Assembly (NCBI RefSeq): GCF_900496995.4
Contig: NC_044030.1
Coordinates: forward strand, 16,428,851-16,492,850
Origin: Aquila chrysaetos chrysaetos
Lineage: Eukaryota; Chordata; Aves; Accipitriformes; Accipitridae
Direction of reading: 5' to 3'
DNA length: 64,000 nt
Part shown: in pieces, positions 23,930-38,900 of the stretch
Numbering within the stretch: position 1 is the stretch's first letter
Layout of the letters: each line of letters opens with the position of its first letter
Translations under genes and position numbers: made by a program
Notes under the pieces: model-generated
The model's database searches: none
What the model saw: the letters and a program-made list of their open reading frames with translations, nothing else
What the model was told of the DNA's origin: nothing

Positions 23930-26900
23930 CTAAAATGAAAAGTTTTAAAAGAAAGTGAGTGAGTATTAAAATATCTGTAGTCACCTATAAGCGGATCCAA
24001 GGCAACTAACTAATAAGTAAAATGTTGGAACTGCAACAGAAAAACATTTAAATAAATAACTATCTGAAGCACTTATTCTTATAAAGCCATAGATTTGACT
24101 GCTTTTTTTACATAAACATATATACACATGTATGTATATAGATGTATAAGGATATGTACATGTGTGCATATATATTCATGTACACACATATACAGATAAC
24201 ACTATTAGTCACTAACTCAATAGAAAGATAGAAATATTTCTCACTGGAAGGACAAGTTAGGTTTGCTCTCTCTCTCTTTCTCTTCCCCCCCCTTTCTCGC
24301 AGGAAAAGAACAAAGTTTAACATATTCCAAAACATCTGAGGTATGACCCTCTTTTTCACCCATTTTTCCTCTGCAAGGGCCATTGTTCTGGTAGCCCTCC
24401 TGGCAGGGCTATATATTTTCCAAGACTGCCTGTAGCAACAAATTTCTGAGAGTTAAAAAGGCATCCTTAAGGTAGCCCACAAATGCGTAGACTGGTGTGC
24501 ACTGGAGTCAACTGCTGCAAAATGTTTATTTCACAAATTTGATGTCAATAGAGACATTAAATTCTTAGGTAGTCAGTGCTCTTTTCCTTCTACACATACA
24601 TTGAGATAGCAAGGAAAACAGACACTGATTATTCCAAAGTCTCTTTTTCTCAGACCTTCCTCCTCCATTATTCAGTTTTCTCCTTTGTGCTCTCAGACAG
24701 ACCTTCCCTCCTCTAGCACTGCCAGAAGACTGCTTCCTACCTTGCACAGTGCAGTACTACAATGGCCCTCATAACTGTGATCTGCTTCAGGGCATGCAAC
24801 ACTGCCTGGAGATCTCAATACAGGGAAAAAAAAATTAAGTCACTAGGCTGAAGCTCAGGGACTGTTTTTTAAACACAAGCCTCATTTGAGCCAGTGGAGA
24901 GGCCCCTCAAACCATCCTCTGTAGAAACTGCTATGTATTTATCTAACAGTAACCACAGAGTGTTGACTAGCTCCTTTAAAATTAACCATCAGAACACAAC
25001 AGACAAGCAAGATAATACAGTAATATCCACTGCAGAAACAAAGTCAGCTTGCTAAGACAAACCTACAGCCAGTACCTTTGGTCCTGCAGCAGAAATAATA
25101 ATCTGGCCAGGGGCCTGAATCCAGGGCTCTCCATCAACTTGAACTGGAATGGGCTTTAGGAGTGTTACACGAAAATATGAGCCTTGAGCTATGCGGATTC
25201 CTGATCGAAAACCACCTTGGACTTGACCCTGTTAGGAAGTAAAAGCCAGGATATCAATCACCCCAATAAACAAGAAATACAAATACTAGCTGCACTTAAA
25301 CTGGGTGGATAGAATTTTATTCTCACCTGACATTTTAAGTTTCAAGTAAAAGAACTGCTCGGGCAAAATCTGCATAGGATGCCTTTATGGATGCAGCATT
25401 AATTATTTAAGTTCGCGCATGAAGAAGAACTCAGATATCCCTGCAGGCTGTCGGAGGCAAAGTAACTTACACAGTGAAGTCACTTGTACACTCACGTTGG
25501 CCAAGGAGCATGCATTCACAAAGGTCTTGTTTGCTTTTACTCTCCCCTCTCCGTAACATAGTAAACACATTTTCAAAACACCTAACCATACCCACAGTCT
25601 TCAGCACACATGAAACTCAAGAGTCTAAAAGCACTTTATCAAACAGGGAGAGAGAGTTTTGCCAAACTCAACTCCATATACACATATATATACTCAACTA
25701 CAACTAATGGCTGAGTGTTAACTGTAAAAAGTGAAGCAAAGTGAACTTTGCTGCTACACATTCTCTTGGGGAATGTGTACAAACACCAAACATGGGGGTA
25801 AAAACCTTAACAGAAGATCACAAAACCAGAGCACAGGTTTGTTAACATTTATATTCCAAAGCAACAGGTATACTCCTTGTTGCCTCTAACATCACAAAAA
25901 TTTGAAGGATCTCTACCAAACCAATTCTTCTAATGGAATGTTTTGTCTTCTTTAAAAGATCTAAATTACAAAATGAAGTTAGCCAACACCAAAGATCCAG
26001 CTGCACAAACAATTTTAAGTACCCACCTTTCCATGGTTGTATGGATTAGTTGTCTCTAGTTACCTGACCACATACACTTTTTCAGCAGCAGATTTCTTAA
26101 GACAGTGAAATAGATATGAAGAAAAGACAAAAATAACCCACCGTCCCACATGACTGTGTTGCTAATGGCAGGCCATTGTAAAAATACGTTAATACATGGA
26201 AGAATTAAAGTTGCACAAATTGAGTCAAAATATTCTTTGTAGAACTGGCATACCGTCTCCTTCACGTAGCATTCAGATCAAGAGCAGCTAGCATCAGATT
26301 CTCAGAGAAGGGTGTTGGAAAGCCCGTGGCAGAAAATTATAAAGCCACCTGTCTCAAAGGAATCTCTGCCCTGATTGTGATGAGGGATGAAAAGATTTTC
26401 TGCAAATACACCAAGTGAAGAGTGAGTCTTTTTGTAATATTAAAATACCTATTATGAGGTATAAGCTAGTGCATTCTGTTGTGGAAGATGACAAAGCTGA
26501 GCACGTGGAAAATACCCAAAAGAGACATAAACTGCACGTGGCAATAATGGGATAAGATTGTGAGGCTATAATAGCACAGGAATGTATATAAGTTACAGAG
26601 GCTGTTAATATGTTTTGGAGGGCTTTAAGAACTTTGTTTAGCTGCTTAAAAGTACTTGCTCATGACAAAGCAGAACTCATAGCTTTCTTAATGCTTTTGC
26701 TTAATGTTGACCTATTTATTCTCTGACTGGAGGAATAAGATTTGGAAAGCCCCAGAACCAATTTGAGCCAGGAAAAGCAGAGATAGTAACAACTAGCCTA
26801 AAAAAACAGAAAGAGAAAGAACCTGCCTAGAGAAGAGAAGAAGGACCCAATGAGAGAGAAGATGACCCCAGGCCTGAATATTACTCTTGGACCAGACTAT

Positions 26901-29900
26901 GGTGTGAGAGGCAGAAACTTCGACTGTAAGGGTATAACTGCCCAGAGATTTTAGTGTTTGGGGTCCCACTCTGGGGGCACACAGCTCGAGTGGTCTAAAT
27001 TTGTGCACCACGGATAGAACAAATTACACTTTTTCTTTTGAAGGCCTTGATTAGAGATTCTGCTTTGGGGAACCTAGGGTTGAGCCTAAGGGAAGAAGAA
27101 GTGCCTGAGGGGGAGGGGGGGGGGGGGGGAGAGAGAGAGAGAGAGAGTGTCTGTGTGTGTCTGTGTCTGTGTCTGTGTGTGTGTGTTCAAAAGGGGCACC
27201 CATTGGCTCACTGGAGTTGCCCGCTGTGAAGGGACTCCAGTCCTGCCTGGGCAGCAACTTCTTCCCTAACAATTCCACAATACATATGTGTATATATATA
27301 TATTTGCATTTCATATATATGTATGCATGTATGTTTCGGGCCTTGGTTCAAAGCCTACTTAAGTCAAGAAGTATTTCCCCATGCAATTTTAACAAATTCT
27401 TCACACTCCTATTACTTCTTATCCAGCCACAGGTTTCTTCAGTTTCCATTCCATCTGTAGTAGTCTGGCACCTAAATATGGATGTTCAGGGCAGCCCAGT
27501 AAGCAGACAATGAGAGGGCACTGCAGTCCATGAACAGGCATACCAGCCACAGCTGAACTCCCGACATCTGGAAGCTTTGTTCACAGACAGCCAACACTGC
27601 CCATGAATTCTGTTTACGGTCTATAACCACTTCTGCATGATGCAACAAGTACCTGAATAAACGATGGTATAATCTTAACATAGATGTATACTTTTTAGGA
27701 CTACACACTTGGAAAGCACTGTTTGTTAGAAAAATAAGCAGTCTGAGAAAATATATGTTTCCTCTGTTCTTACTGGGATGCCAACTTACCATGTGAACGA
27801 CGCCAGTCACACCAACAACTTCCAGCAGGCCGTCATCGATGCGTGGTTTCTCAAAGCGGTTATCACTCTCAGACCCCCAGAGATCGGCTCCAGACCCCCA
27901 GCTGTGTAGAGAGCACACCACAGTGACCACCTGTGGACCTGCTGTCTGTCACAGAGCACCCGGCCCAGCACCCTGCTAGGGGTGGCTGGTTCACCAGACT
28001 TCAAAAGCTAGACACTCTTCTCCCCAGCAGCTGGAGCAGACAAACAGTTTTCCTGCACTGTAAAAGCAGGAAGGCTTTTCCTAAAATTTGGCAGACGTCT
28101 AAAAAGATCTTTCAGGAGTGAAAGAAGGAGTGAAGTAAGTAGCTTCCATTTGAAAGAAAAGAGTAGGTAAGAAGAAAGTAACTCCAAAGAGTTTTAGTTT
28201 GCTGCGAAATGCAATTTACAGCTACATTAACCCTTAACTTCCAAGACTTAAGAACTTAACATAGATCTTACTAATCTTGACAATATTCATGGAAGCTACT
28301 GAAGAGAAACTAAAGCTAAAACAAGTATCAAGTTTTTATTCTTGTACCTGGCCAAACTCACTCGTAGTTAAGCAGGTATTCCTGCACTTTGATCCTCTGA
28401 AATGCTTCTGACAATTTAACACTGTGTTGTTTTTTGTGCAGTATTGACCCTTCTTCCTCAAATCACTCAGTTTAGTGCATTGACTGCTCAGTACTAATCA
28501 CAATCTTTTCTTCTCCACGGTTCTCATGTGCAACATATACTTGTGTGTATGTGCATGTGCACATATGTATATGTACATATATACATTTCAATAAAAAGTT
28601 GAAACATTTTCAGACTGAAATGGAAAAAGATACCAGTAGCCTAAGATAAGAGTGTACTTGAAAAAAAAAAAAAAGTATAGCAGCACTAATTACCTGCTGA
28701 TTTTGTGCAAACAAAAACCCTGCCTCTACCAACAGCACATCTAAGGAAGCCAGATTTCCTGCAGATTTGTCTTCCTTTCTTCCGCAGCAGTAACTCTAGC
28801 TCCCTGCAGGTGTCAGGGCAGTCCCCACAACCCTGCAAAAGGTACCTGAACTGTGGGTTTTCCACAGCTACCCAGGTAGCATCATCAACTCCACATATAC
28901 CAACCAGCTGGCTGTGGGACCTGGACAGTGTTTGACAGTTGAATCCTGGCTGGCCTTCACTGCAGGAACTGCTTAGGCACCTGGTCTCTAGCATGCCAGA
29001 GAGTGTAAGCCGATCATCTTTGATCTTCCTACAAGTCATGGTGAAATCTGGTGAACCGTTCAAACAGTTTGGGGGAGGCAGAAAATGGTAGTGGACAGAA
29101 GCCACATGCCTACAACCATGCCTAAAAAAGTCATTTTACCAGAAAACTGCTCCAAAAGAAGTCAGAACACCTTCGGTGAGGAAATCGTACCAAATTACTG
29201 TTAGGACACAGAAGAAATAGCAAATGTACAGGGGTTTGCACTGGGAAAACAAGATAGTGCCACCTTTAAGAGAAGTGAGATTGTGAGTTTCAAAGGATCA
29301 GAAAAACGACGTCAAAATGGTATTAAGAGCTAGTTCCTTAAGCACAGTGGCAAGCCAGCAAGTCAGGCAATAACCAAAAACGTCTGATGCTTAAATACCA
29401 AGCAGCATTTCCACACACACATACACACAGGATCCTTCCTCTCCTTTTTACCTGGGTATATTAATAAAAATGAGTCCTTCTATACTTGGTAACTCCACCT
29501 CGTGCTGGTCCACTTGAAGCTTTATGTCTTTGTGAAGATTTCTGGTATGACTTATCTTCTGCAGCCCAACTTTCACATACACGCCTTTGTTGTGAAACCT
29601 AGAAGCAGACAAGCATCCTGTAACTAAAACGTAAGGCCCAGCATAGCACTGTTCCTTGTACGTATACCAGTATTGTCCTCTAATAGGTATATTTAAAACA
29701 GTTTTTCAATTAAACCCCCCTCCAAATTCTTCTAGCTTTACTGCAGAAACAAAGCATAAGCCATGAACTTTATATACCTTTTACTTAGGGGATGATTTGT
29801 GCTCTTGAGGCATGTGGAGATTTGTGAAATTTTGTTACAGAAAAATCTTCCCTTCTTAAAGTGTTGCCTGAATGTAATGTTACCACATCAATTCCTATCC

Positions 29901-32900
29901 AAGGGTTTTGAAGGTGACTAAAAGATTTTGTGATTAAAATGGCCAGCCAAGCTTAGAAGGGTGATCTTTGCACATCCACCACTTAGAATCACTACCCTTC
30001 TTTGCACAACTACATGTGGGACATGATTCGGGGAGAAAGTGCCAGTGGAAGTTGTCAGCCTACTGCTAGCAGTAGCTAATAACATACTAGCTTGCCCACT
30101 TGGGTAGAAAGAATAAGCATCTCCTAAAGCAAACCCTTGGTTTGCAGACAGTAGTTTCACCACAGTTAATTAGCAAGGCATGAAGGAGGAATTTATCCTT
30201 GGAGCAGTCTCCAACACCTTATTTGTGCTGAAGGAAATCAAGTTTTGTATTAGGTGGGACACACACTGCAGTCACTGCTGTAAATGACACTGATGCGGAT
30301 GAGAGAGGAGGGCAGGGCATTACATGCAGCTCATCCATCCCCATGGAGCCAGTGAGTCCTTGCATCAGCTCGGCTGCAACACTTGCATCATTATATCATC
30401 CCAGAACTATTTGGAAGGCTCTCTAAAGTACAGATATGGAAGTAACATCCTACTGCTCAAATGAGTTTGGGAATTTGACCTACACAGCTCAGGAATCACC
30501 CTTTGGTTTGTTTTTCTACAAAAGATGCACTGTAAGTATAGCCAACATTCCTGTACTACCTGATGCCCCACTGGCTACACCCATAAGGCTCCATACACCC
30601 TTCCAGAGGGACTTTCAGAAGATTTGACTGATTCTTCATTTTAGCTAATTGAGTATCTCAGAATAAAGTTAAAAGGTGATCCTATATGGGACCACTTTAA
30701 TGGATTATGAAAGTAAACAACTGGTCTTTTAAGTACTGCAATCCTGTATTTATCCCTGATAGAGCAAACTGAAAAATACCCTTTACTTTTAAAAGGTCCC
30801 ATGAACAAGTCTCCATAGACTCAGGGAGACACCATAGCATCAACTTACACTGTTAGTTTAATCACCTCTGTGGTTGTTGCTTAAGCAGCAAGCACCTCTG
30901 GTGGCCAGAGGAAGCAAGACCATCAGTAACTGCTTTCCAAGCTTTCATGAAAAGAAAATAAAGACGACAGTCCTCAAGACTCATGAAGAAACGAAGTGAG
31001 CTGATGCAGAAAGCCAGACTTTTCAAAGCTCTTGCCAACTGCCGCACACCCAGATGGGTGGGTTTGGGGAACTCTTTTTTAAAGATGATGGATGAGAAAT
31101 CTGTGTGCCAGGCCTTTTTAAATGAACTGCAATTTCCCATGAGCACTACTAAACTGCTAGGTAACATCTCTCAGAAGCAAACCTCTCAGAACTGCAGCAC
31201 ACAGCACAGAAAGCTATCAAGCAAAACAAAATGACCGCTTTTTATCTAGTCCTGCAACTCAACAAGCCCACCACTGGGTGGGAAACCACCACTGCAAAAG
31301 AGAAGAGCTCTGACCAATAATTAGAATCTGTTAGGGTGCTTTTATTAGGGTAATCTTACTGACTGGGAAAGAATTTTACCAGGTTCACATACAGAGGACC
31401 CAAGGTGGAAAAAAAAATGAGTTAGACGGTAGCCATTGTAGCATTTTAAAACCCACAACCAAAAAATCAAACAACCAGTACTTTCAAACCTCCCCCCAGC
31501 CCAGCCAGAGAAAGAACAGTTCTGTATCTTTGTAAAACAATTCTAAACTTGCATTAAATCATGCAGAATATTCTCTCTGCCTAACCTGACATTCACGAGA
31601 CTGCCTGCCACAGCAGTCTCCTGCCAATTTTGGGTGCCACAAACAAGATGTGGTCTCTTCTGTAACAGAGAACCCTAAAGATGGCTCCAGGATCCCATAG
31701 AAATGGGGGAATGAAGGCAGATGCCCTAATCCTTAAGTTTTACAGAGTACCTGACATAGCTTGGCACTCAACAATGTAAAAACCATCACTGCTGGAACAT
31801 ACACTATTTCTATCTGCCCTGCGATGGAAGTTCAGCACTGAATTCCCTCCAGGGGGGAAAGCCAAAGGTAAGGAGTCCTGAGTGTGTAGAGAGACTCTAC
31901 AGCTTGAGGCCAGAGAGCACACAGCTTTCAGGACATTTACCAGCTTAAGATCTTGATTCAGAAGAGCACTCATGCCCATTTTTCTCGCAAGGACCACCTG
32001 CAGTTTCTGTTGTCACAACCTGAAACTTCCTGTTGTGCACTCAGTAGCAGCCAGTTCACATGCCAGCAGCTGTTGCATCTGGCATTAAGTAGCCATCCTT
32101 CTTAGTTAATTTACTGAAAATAATAATAAAAACATACTAATCTTGCTGGCAAGAGCATGCGCTTGCACGTCCTGGGAAAGAGTAAAGCCAGCAATTTTAA
32201 CAATCATCATCATCACAGGCAGCGAAAGGCAACAATCATGTGTCAGCACTGTTAGCCTGCACAAGCTGTTTGTCTCCTGCAAAACTGTAGCTCAGTATCA
32301 ACTCATTAGTTCATGTTTCTTTCTCAGATCTTGAATCACAGAAACATACAGCCCTTCAGATTTACAAAAATAAAAATCACCTCTTCTTTCCTGCACACCC
32401 TCCAAGACACCCTGCTTGCATGGTGTCTGAATACGCATGTAAAAGGTCTGCAAGAATGGTACCAAGTCACCACCCACTGCACTGCAGGTGCTGCACACTA
32501 TGAACTGACTGAGATAAAGATTCAAGGGATGAAAAGCACACAGGGCAATAAAAGTCAAAGGACAACCCTTAAATACAGTGGGATTAAGAAAAGGACATAT
32601 CTTTTAAAGTGCTGCAGCTTTGCAAAGGCAGGGTAGTGTATTTTAAAGGAAGAATGAATGTAACTCTTACATTACATTAATTGCACAAGTAAATCTAGAA
32701 CAGTTTTATACACTAGAACAAGCACTGCTATATGCAAAATTATTGCCTGATTTTATGACCTATGATGTTTTTAATTCAGTGGATTGAAAATGCAAACCAA
32801 TGCTTAATAGTAATTTATGTACCACAAACAATATCCTTTATTATTCAATTTTTAAGAAAAAAACATGAGCAATGCCTGTAATGATAGATATAACACTGCA

Positions 32901-35900
32901 AGATAGCTGGGATTGCACACCATTGCACTCATAACCCATCAGAGAATATTTTTAATAGTTAGGATTTGAATACTGCATAGTTGTAACTGGCTGTAACTGT
33001 CTCTGGCAACCAAGAGACAATTTAGAGAACATTTACTCACAAACATAGGGGAAAGCAGACAAAACCAGTTTCTACAACGAATTACTGATTAATTACACAA
33101 ATGTGGTTTCTTTTTCTCATCAGTGATAACGGGAAGAAGAAAAAGTACTATTATTGATTGATCTGCGTGCCAGAAAGGCGGAAGGTCTCTCTCCATACCT
33201 TTTTAATCACTCAATCTCACTTGAGATACAGAGATCTTTTTTTATCCTCATTACCAGCATGCAGGTGCTACCACAGAACTAAGCAAGGCTGTGAAAGGTA
33301 CAAAGAAGTTCTGAACAGTGTGTTTATTGCTCACATAGCAGCATTGCCCTCCCTCCTGCTAAAGGCTTTGAGTAAGAGATTTTTCCACTACCTCAAAATT
33401 GCAGTTATTGGCAAAAAAGTACACTGAATAACAACGACAGGGCTTCCAAAAACTGCTTTGGTGCTCTCTCTTGGTAAAGGCAGAAAAACCCCCAAACCCC
33501 AAAACAACAAACTCAAACCAACCAACCAAACAACACTCCCCGCCCTGCCCCAAACCAAATTCTGTGTCTACAAGTTCCTGACTAACTTAACGCCTCCCTG
33601 TGCCAGCTCTGCCTCAAGCAATACTGTTTGTGGATACCTGTAGCATTTCAAGATTATCAGCCATAGTGTAAATTGGAAGTTACGCAATACCAGAGTTTGC
33701 CCTTCACCCCTGGTTTCCCCAGGATTACCTGCTATTAAATTTCCCTGGTTCTTCTTCTCTAGCATGATGAAAGTCCAAGCTCAACTCTGCGTCAATGCCA
33801 AGACCACAGTAATTGTTCATCTGTACAATCTGACAAAAAAAAAAAGTATTATTTCCTCCTTAGGTTTATAAATGAAGAGGTTCCAAAGTTTTTCAACAAA
33901 AACAAGCTTTGCAGATGATCCAAGTCATTTGATCTTGACAGATCCTGGAAAACATTTTCCAGAAACACTGCACTAAAAATAAAGCTGTACGGACAATTGT
34001 TGACATGTGTAGTCATTATTTCCGAAGTACCAGAAACTTAAAAATTTAATCTTAATTGCAAGTAACAAGCATAATAAGGCAGAAATAAAAACAAATGCAG
34101 AAATAAAACCAACCCAACTTCTCAAAGCAATTCTATGCAATAACTACACAAGTTGCTGAACACTAATGCCACTATTATTTTTGGCATCAGCCATGGATTT
34201 ATCATGACATCATTGGGAAGATGTTCTTCCTTACTTTGGAAGGTGACCAGGTTATGCCAGATAAGTGAAGAACTTGACTTCACCCACTCAGCTGCATTTT
34301 AAATAGCTCCCTATACGCCAGTCTCAAGTTTCTACAGATTTCAACCATTTCTGCAATTAATTTTTCCTTTGCATACCAGTTAATTCCATAACTTTTCTAA
34401 TCTAGCCCTTGACTCTCCTGCCCTTCACCTTTAAAAAGCAGATTAGGCACTCAGGGCAGATTAACCTGTCTCCACCAAGTGAAAAATACCTGGAACCTGA
34501 GCAACTTAAATCCTCCAAGTGACACATAATGCCTACCATTTTCCAGTGACTGGACTACAATCTTAGACAATTGCTACTATTATTACAATTTCCTACTTCC
34601 TTTTTGCCACCCCCTTGTCCAATTTGTTTGTTTTGTCTGAAGATAACCAGAACCAGGATTCACACAAAGCTCTGAAGTCACCATCTACAACCAACATTTT
34701 TATTTTCCTAAACAGAAACAAGTAATACAAACCAAAGGACAGGGACTTTCATTCCAAAAAAATACAACAGATGCCACAAATACAGACACGCAATGCCAGT
34801 AAGATGACAGAAGGATTTACTTCCTGTATATGCTAGCAAATCAGCCATTTTTTAAACTGTTAAAGAAAAGATAAGAGTACTTTTTTGGGGGCATCGGGGT
34901 GTTGGTTTTTGGTCGACACTCCAGTTTCACTAGTGTTCTGGAAAGCGTTTGGCATTCCTTCAAAAAGCTCTTCTTATTTGAGAAATAAATTTCTTTCCAA
35001 CTGAAGCAAATAGGTATGCCATTGTTGCTTGAATCTTTTCATTAATCCTCTACCAGATACTTTTTGCCAAACACCTATGAAGTGTGTTCTGCAGCCAACC
35101 AGATTCTTCAAAACTGAAGCACTATATTCAGGCATATGCCGGGTTCCCTAAGGAATAGCTCAGTAAGGTCCAAGGTCAAAGACAGGTGAGCAATAAAAGA
35201 TTAAACTATGTTAGTAACTATCTTCTTTGTGATTTTTGCTAGAACAACAGTTCCTAAGAATCAAACCCAAAAGGTGCTCAGCTCACCTTTGGAGGCTCAG
35301 GTTCTGCAATGCCATTCTCTGCACCTTCAGCTGGCTCTTCTGCATCCAAAAGGATAGTCCAGCGATCCATAAGAACGTCATCTGCCTCATCCACAGAAAC
35401 CAAAATCGAGTAGGGGTCCTCCCCACTGTAGCCAGCTCCCCAACGCAAGACCCTCCCTAAGTCATTACCTGGACATCAATGAAGAACAACTGCATTTCGT
35501 AAGTTAGCTAAAAGCATCAAAAAGTGCATCAACCCTGTTTTACAAATCAAATCACATTAAGGTACTCTAAACAAGTCACAGAAGTAGTGAGATTGGACTG
35601 AAAAGTTAACAAGCAGAGAAAATATCTAATCATCACATGTGCTTAGTATCACATACAGGTACACTGTCTCATCTGAAAAATTTTCACAAAAAGTGATGGA
35701 AAAGCCTGTTATGGAGGTGAGAAGTCAGGGAGCAGCTGAGTTCACTGGTTTTCAGCAATGGCTGACGCACCTGTGGTTGTCAGGGGGAGAATATTTTGCC
35801 CTGTCCAACTCCTGCCTGCTCAGACACACCCATACCAACACCCCTGCCGCTTGTTTGTCCTTCAGAAAGCAAGACTGTCATTTCCTTGAAAAGCTGATGT

Positions 35901-38900
35901 TGCATTTGCTATCCAACACTGGCCAGAACTGAGTCATGGCATCTCTACTGCAAAACTGAGTTGTTTGTCAGGTGGATAAATAAAGATAAACGTTCTGGAG
36001 GACTTCTCCTCTCAGAAGAAGAATGGCGCTTGCTATGATTCTCACCTGTTCCTAAAGGTAAGATGGCAACTGAGGGCTCTGAGCACACCAGCTTGTGCCT
36101 GATCTCCTCCAGTGCACCAAGGACCCAGCCGACGGTGCCGTCCCCTCCGCACACCAGCACTCGGAAGGAGGGGATTTTAGAGAATGTGTGAAACCTCCAT
36201 TGAGAAACAAAGCAAACGGGAAAAGAAATGCTACAATGTAGTACAGGAAAAGCGAAGCCTCTTAATATACTATTTAAGATACCACATTATTATTGGATTC
36301 TGCCGCCTGCACCCAGACCCCTCCCCCAGCCCCAAATCAGTTTCAGGATCAACTTCAACAAAGCAAATGGAAAAATAGGAACTTCTAGATAAAGCTGTTA
36401 AAAAAGAGTGAAAACCACATCATTCTAAGACTCTTCACAGCTAAATTGTTAATCACTTCCTTTTGCACCAGAGACACAGAGATCTAACTATTCATCATTT
36501 CAATGTGAACATTTATAACTCTCTAAATCCTACTGGAGATGTTGATTACTGGTGGGGTTTTCTTTTTACTTAGTCATAGGACTTCTAGCACATTTTCTTC
36601 TATATTCCTTGTCGCTCTTACTTTTTGTGGCTTTTCATCCTACATACTGAAATACCCTGCAAAGGAATTTTTATTTCCCATTGCACAAGAAGCAAGAAAC
36701 AAGTGGAAGCATTTTGCCATAAAACTACAGAAGGATTCCATAGGCAAAACAAAATGAACACGTTACTGAAGTTGCAGCTTGAGCTGCATTAGAAAGACAA
36801 CAGAATTATACAGTTCTGACAAAAACCTTCGTTTGTGCAGCTTGCTTTTCTTGCCTCCTGCATAAGCTGCGTTTCTCCCATGAAAGCTTTTGTTTTGAAG
36901 AGCTTGTCATGACAGTTCCTTGTAAAAAAGTGCTGAAGGAATGAGGCTGCTCTGAGTAGGCTACAACCATAACTTTCAGCTTTATGAAGCTGGTAACAAA
37001 GTGGTGTTGATTAAATCAAGTAATCGGTTCCTGCCTCCCTACAAGCACATTATGTTCTGTTCCTTGCATTTAGAAATGTTGCAGCTGTCATCAGGCAGGC
37101 CCTGTTAATTCTGCAATTGTGCCTAAATTTCAGGAGTCAAGATAGGAAATTTTATTATACTTTCCTGTTAGTTCCCGTGAAACATCAGAGGAAATAAAGC
37201 CAAAAACAAGCCCTTGTCAGGCAATGTGACATTTCTCTTTCCATCCCCATTTGATTATAAAATCTTTTTATTTTAATAATTATTAAATCTGTGTTATTGT
37301 AAAGTGCATATGACTTTCCCAGGACTGGACCCTGTTAGACTTGACACAAGCATCATGCATCAGGAACTACTCTATTCTCTTTTCTTTAGGGAACCTCAAT
37401 GTTTAAATCTGTTTTCACAGTGAGAACCAGTCAGAACAAGTGACCCACTGCTCTGGTCTTCAGGCACAGAACAGAAGCAATTTAGATCTTCATAACAAGT
37501 GAATCTGATCCATCCTTTCAAAAAAAACCAAAACAACATAAATAAAAAAAAATTAAAAATATGATGACTTACCCAGGCAGTGGGCCACCATTGGTAAGTT
37601 CAAAGACCTGATGGGGGTTTAGCAGCTTTCTAAAACTGTACAGCAGATCCCGACCTTTTAGACCACCACTTTTTGGATTCACAAATACAAGAAGTGGGCA
37701 GCAGTTTTGCGGTATCTTGGAAGCCTGAAAGATGACAAGAAAAAGGATTAGCCAAAATCATGACTAGGCAGCAAAATTACTACTGCATCTCAGAAGTACT
37801 TCCTGATGTTTCCTTGATGCTTAGTAAAAAAAAAAATCCAGATTCAATAAATAGAAAGATTCAATGTCCAGACAATGGACTGGTTAGCTGCTGATCTTTT
37901 TCTTCTGGGAACTGAAGTTTCCTTAACACACTCCCAGCTACACAGTTGAGCCTAACATTAAAAACAAAGGCACTGTAAATAGTCCTTCCTAAACATTTTC
38001 AGTAAACAGTCTATGCCAAAGAATAGTGTGAGGATAAGGTACCTTCCAGAGTCATGTACAACTCAAACACATTCGTTGTGAAGAGAGAACTTCTTCCAAA
38101 ACCAACTGAAACATTTGTCTTAAGTTTTGTGGTCATCTTAGAATACATGTGAATTTATAAGGACAAAACATTTCAAAATGAGAATGTTCAGGGCACACAC
38201 TGGCATGCCCCTCCCCATGAAGTAAGAGGTTGAAAGCTTATTTTAAAAATATGTATTTAAAATTTTTAATCAGGAGGATTTGGTGCCAGTGTCTTATGAT
38301 CCTCACACCTCTACTGAAGCTGCTGCTCAAAGAGCTCTCAAAGCACGGCCCATCCAGAAACCACTCCAAAGGAAGCCACTGCCCATGGCAGAAGAAGGAT
38401 ATCCTGGGATACTCTACAGACTGCACAGGAACGATACCTGCAGCCTCACCAGAGGTCAGAACTTCCAGCCACCAGAAGCACTCCCTTGGGACTGGTTTTC
38501 AGCCAGCCAGCCCATAAATCATTCCATAAAATGATTTGTAAATGGTTCCAGAAAGATCAGAAAACACCAGCACACCCTTCATTCATCCTGCCACAGGGCT
38601 GTGGGGCAGGTACACATCAGAAAAGTCCATTGGGTGTTTCAATGAGCGTGCTTCAAAACAGAAACGTTTGCCACAGTCCCTAAGTTATGGTAATTTGTAT
38701 TTACAAATTGGACAGCATTCAGGGAACAGCAATTTGTCACGCAGCTGACAGGATGGATTCAGGGAACAGAATAACAGTGCTAAATATAAGTCAATTTAGA
38801 CAAGAATGATTCAGGGGGTGGCAAGGCAGCAGCATGATCGCAGAGTGCAAACATGGAGAGATACTAAGAGCTACAGAGGAGAGGAGACAGCACCCAGAAA

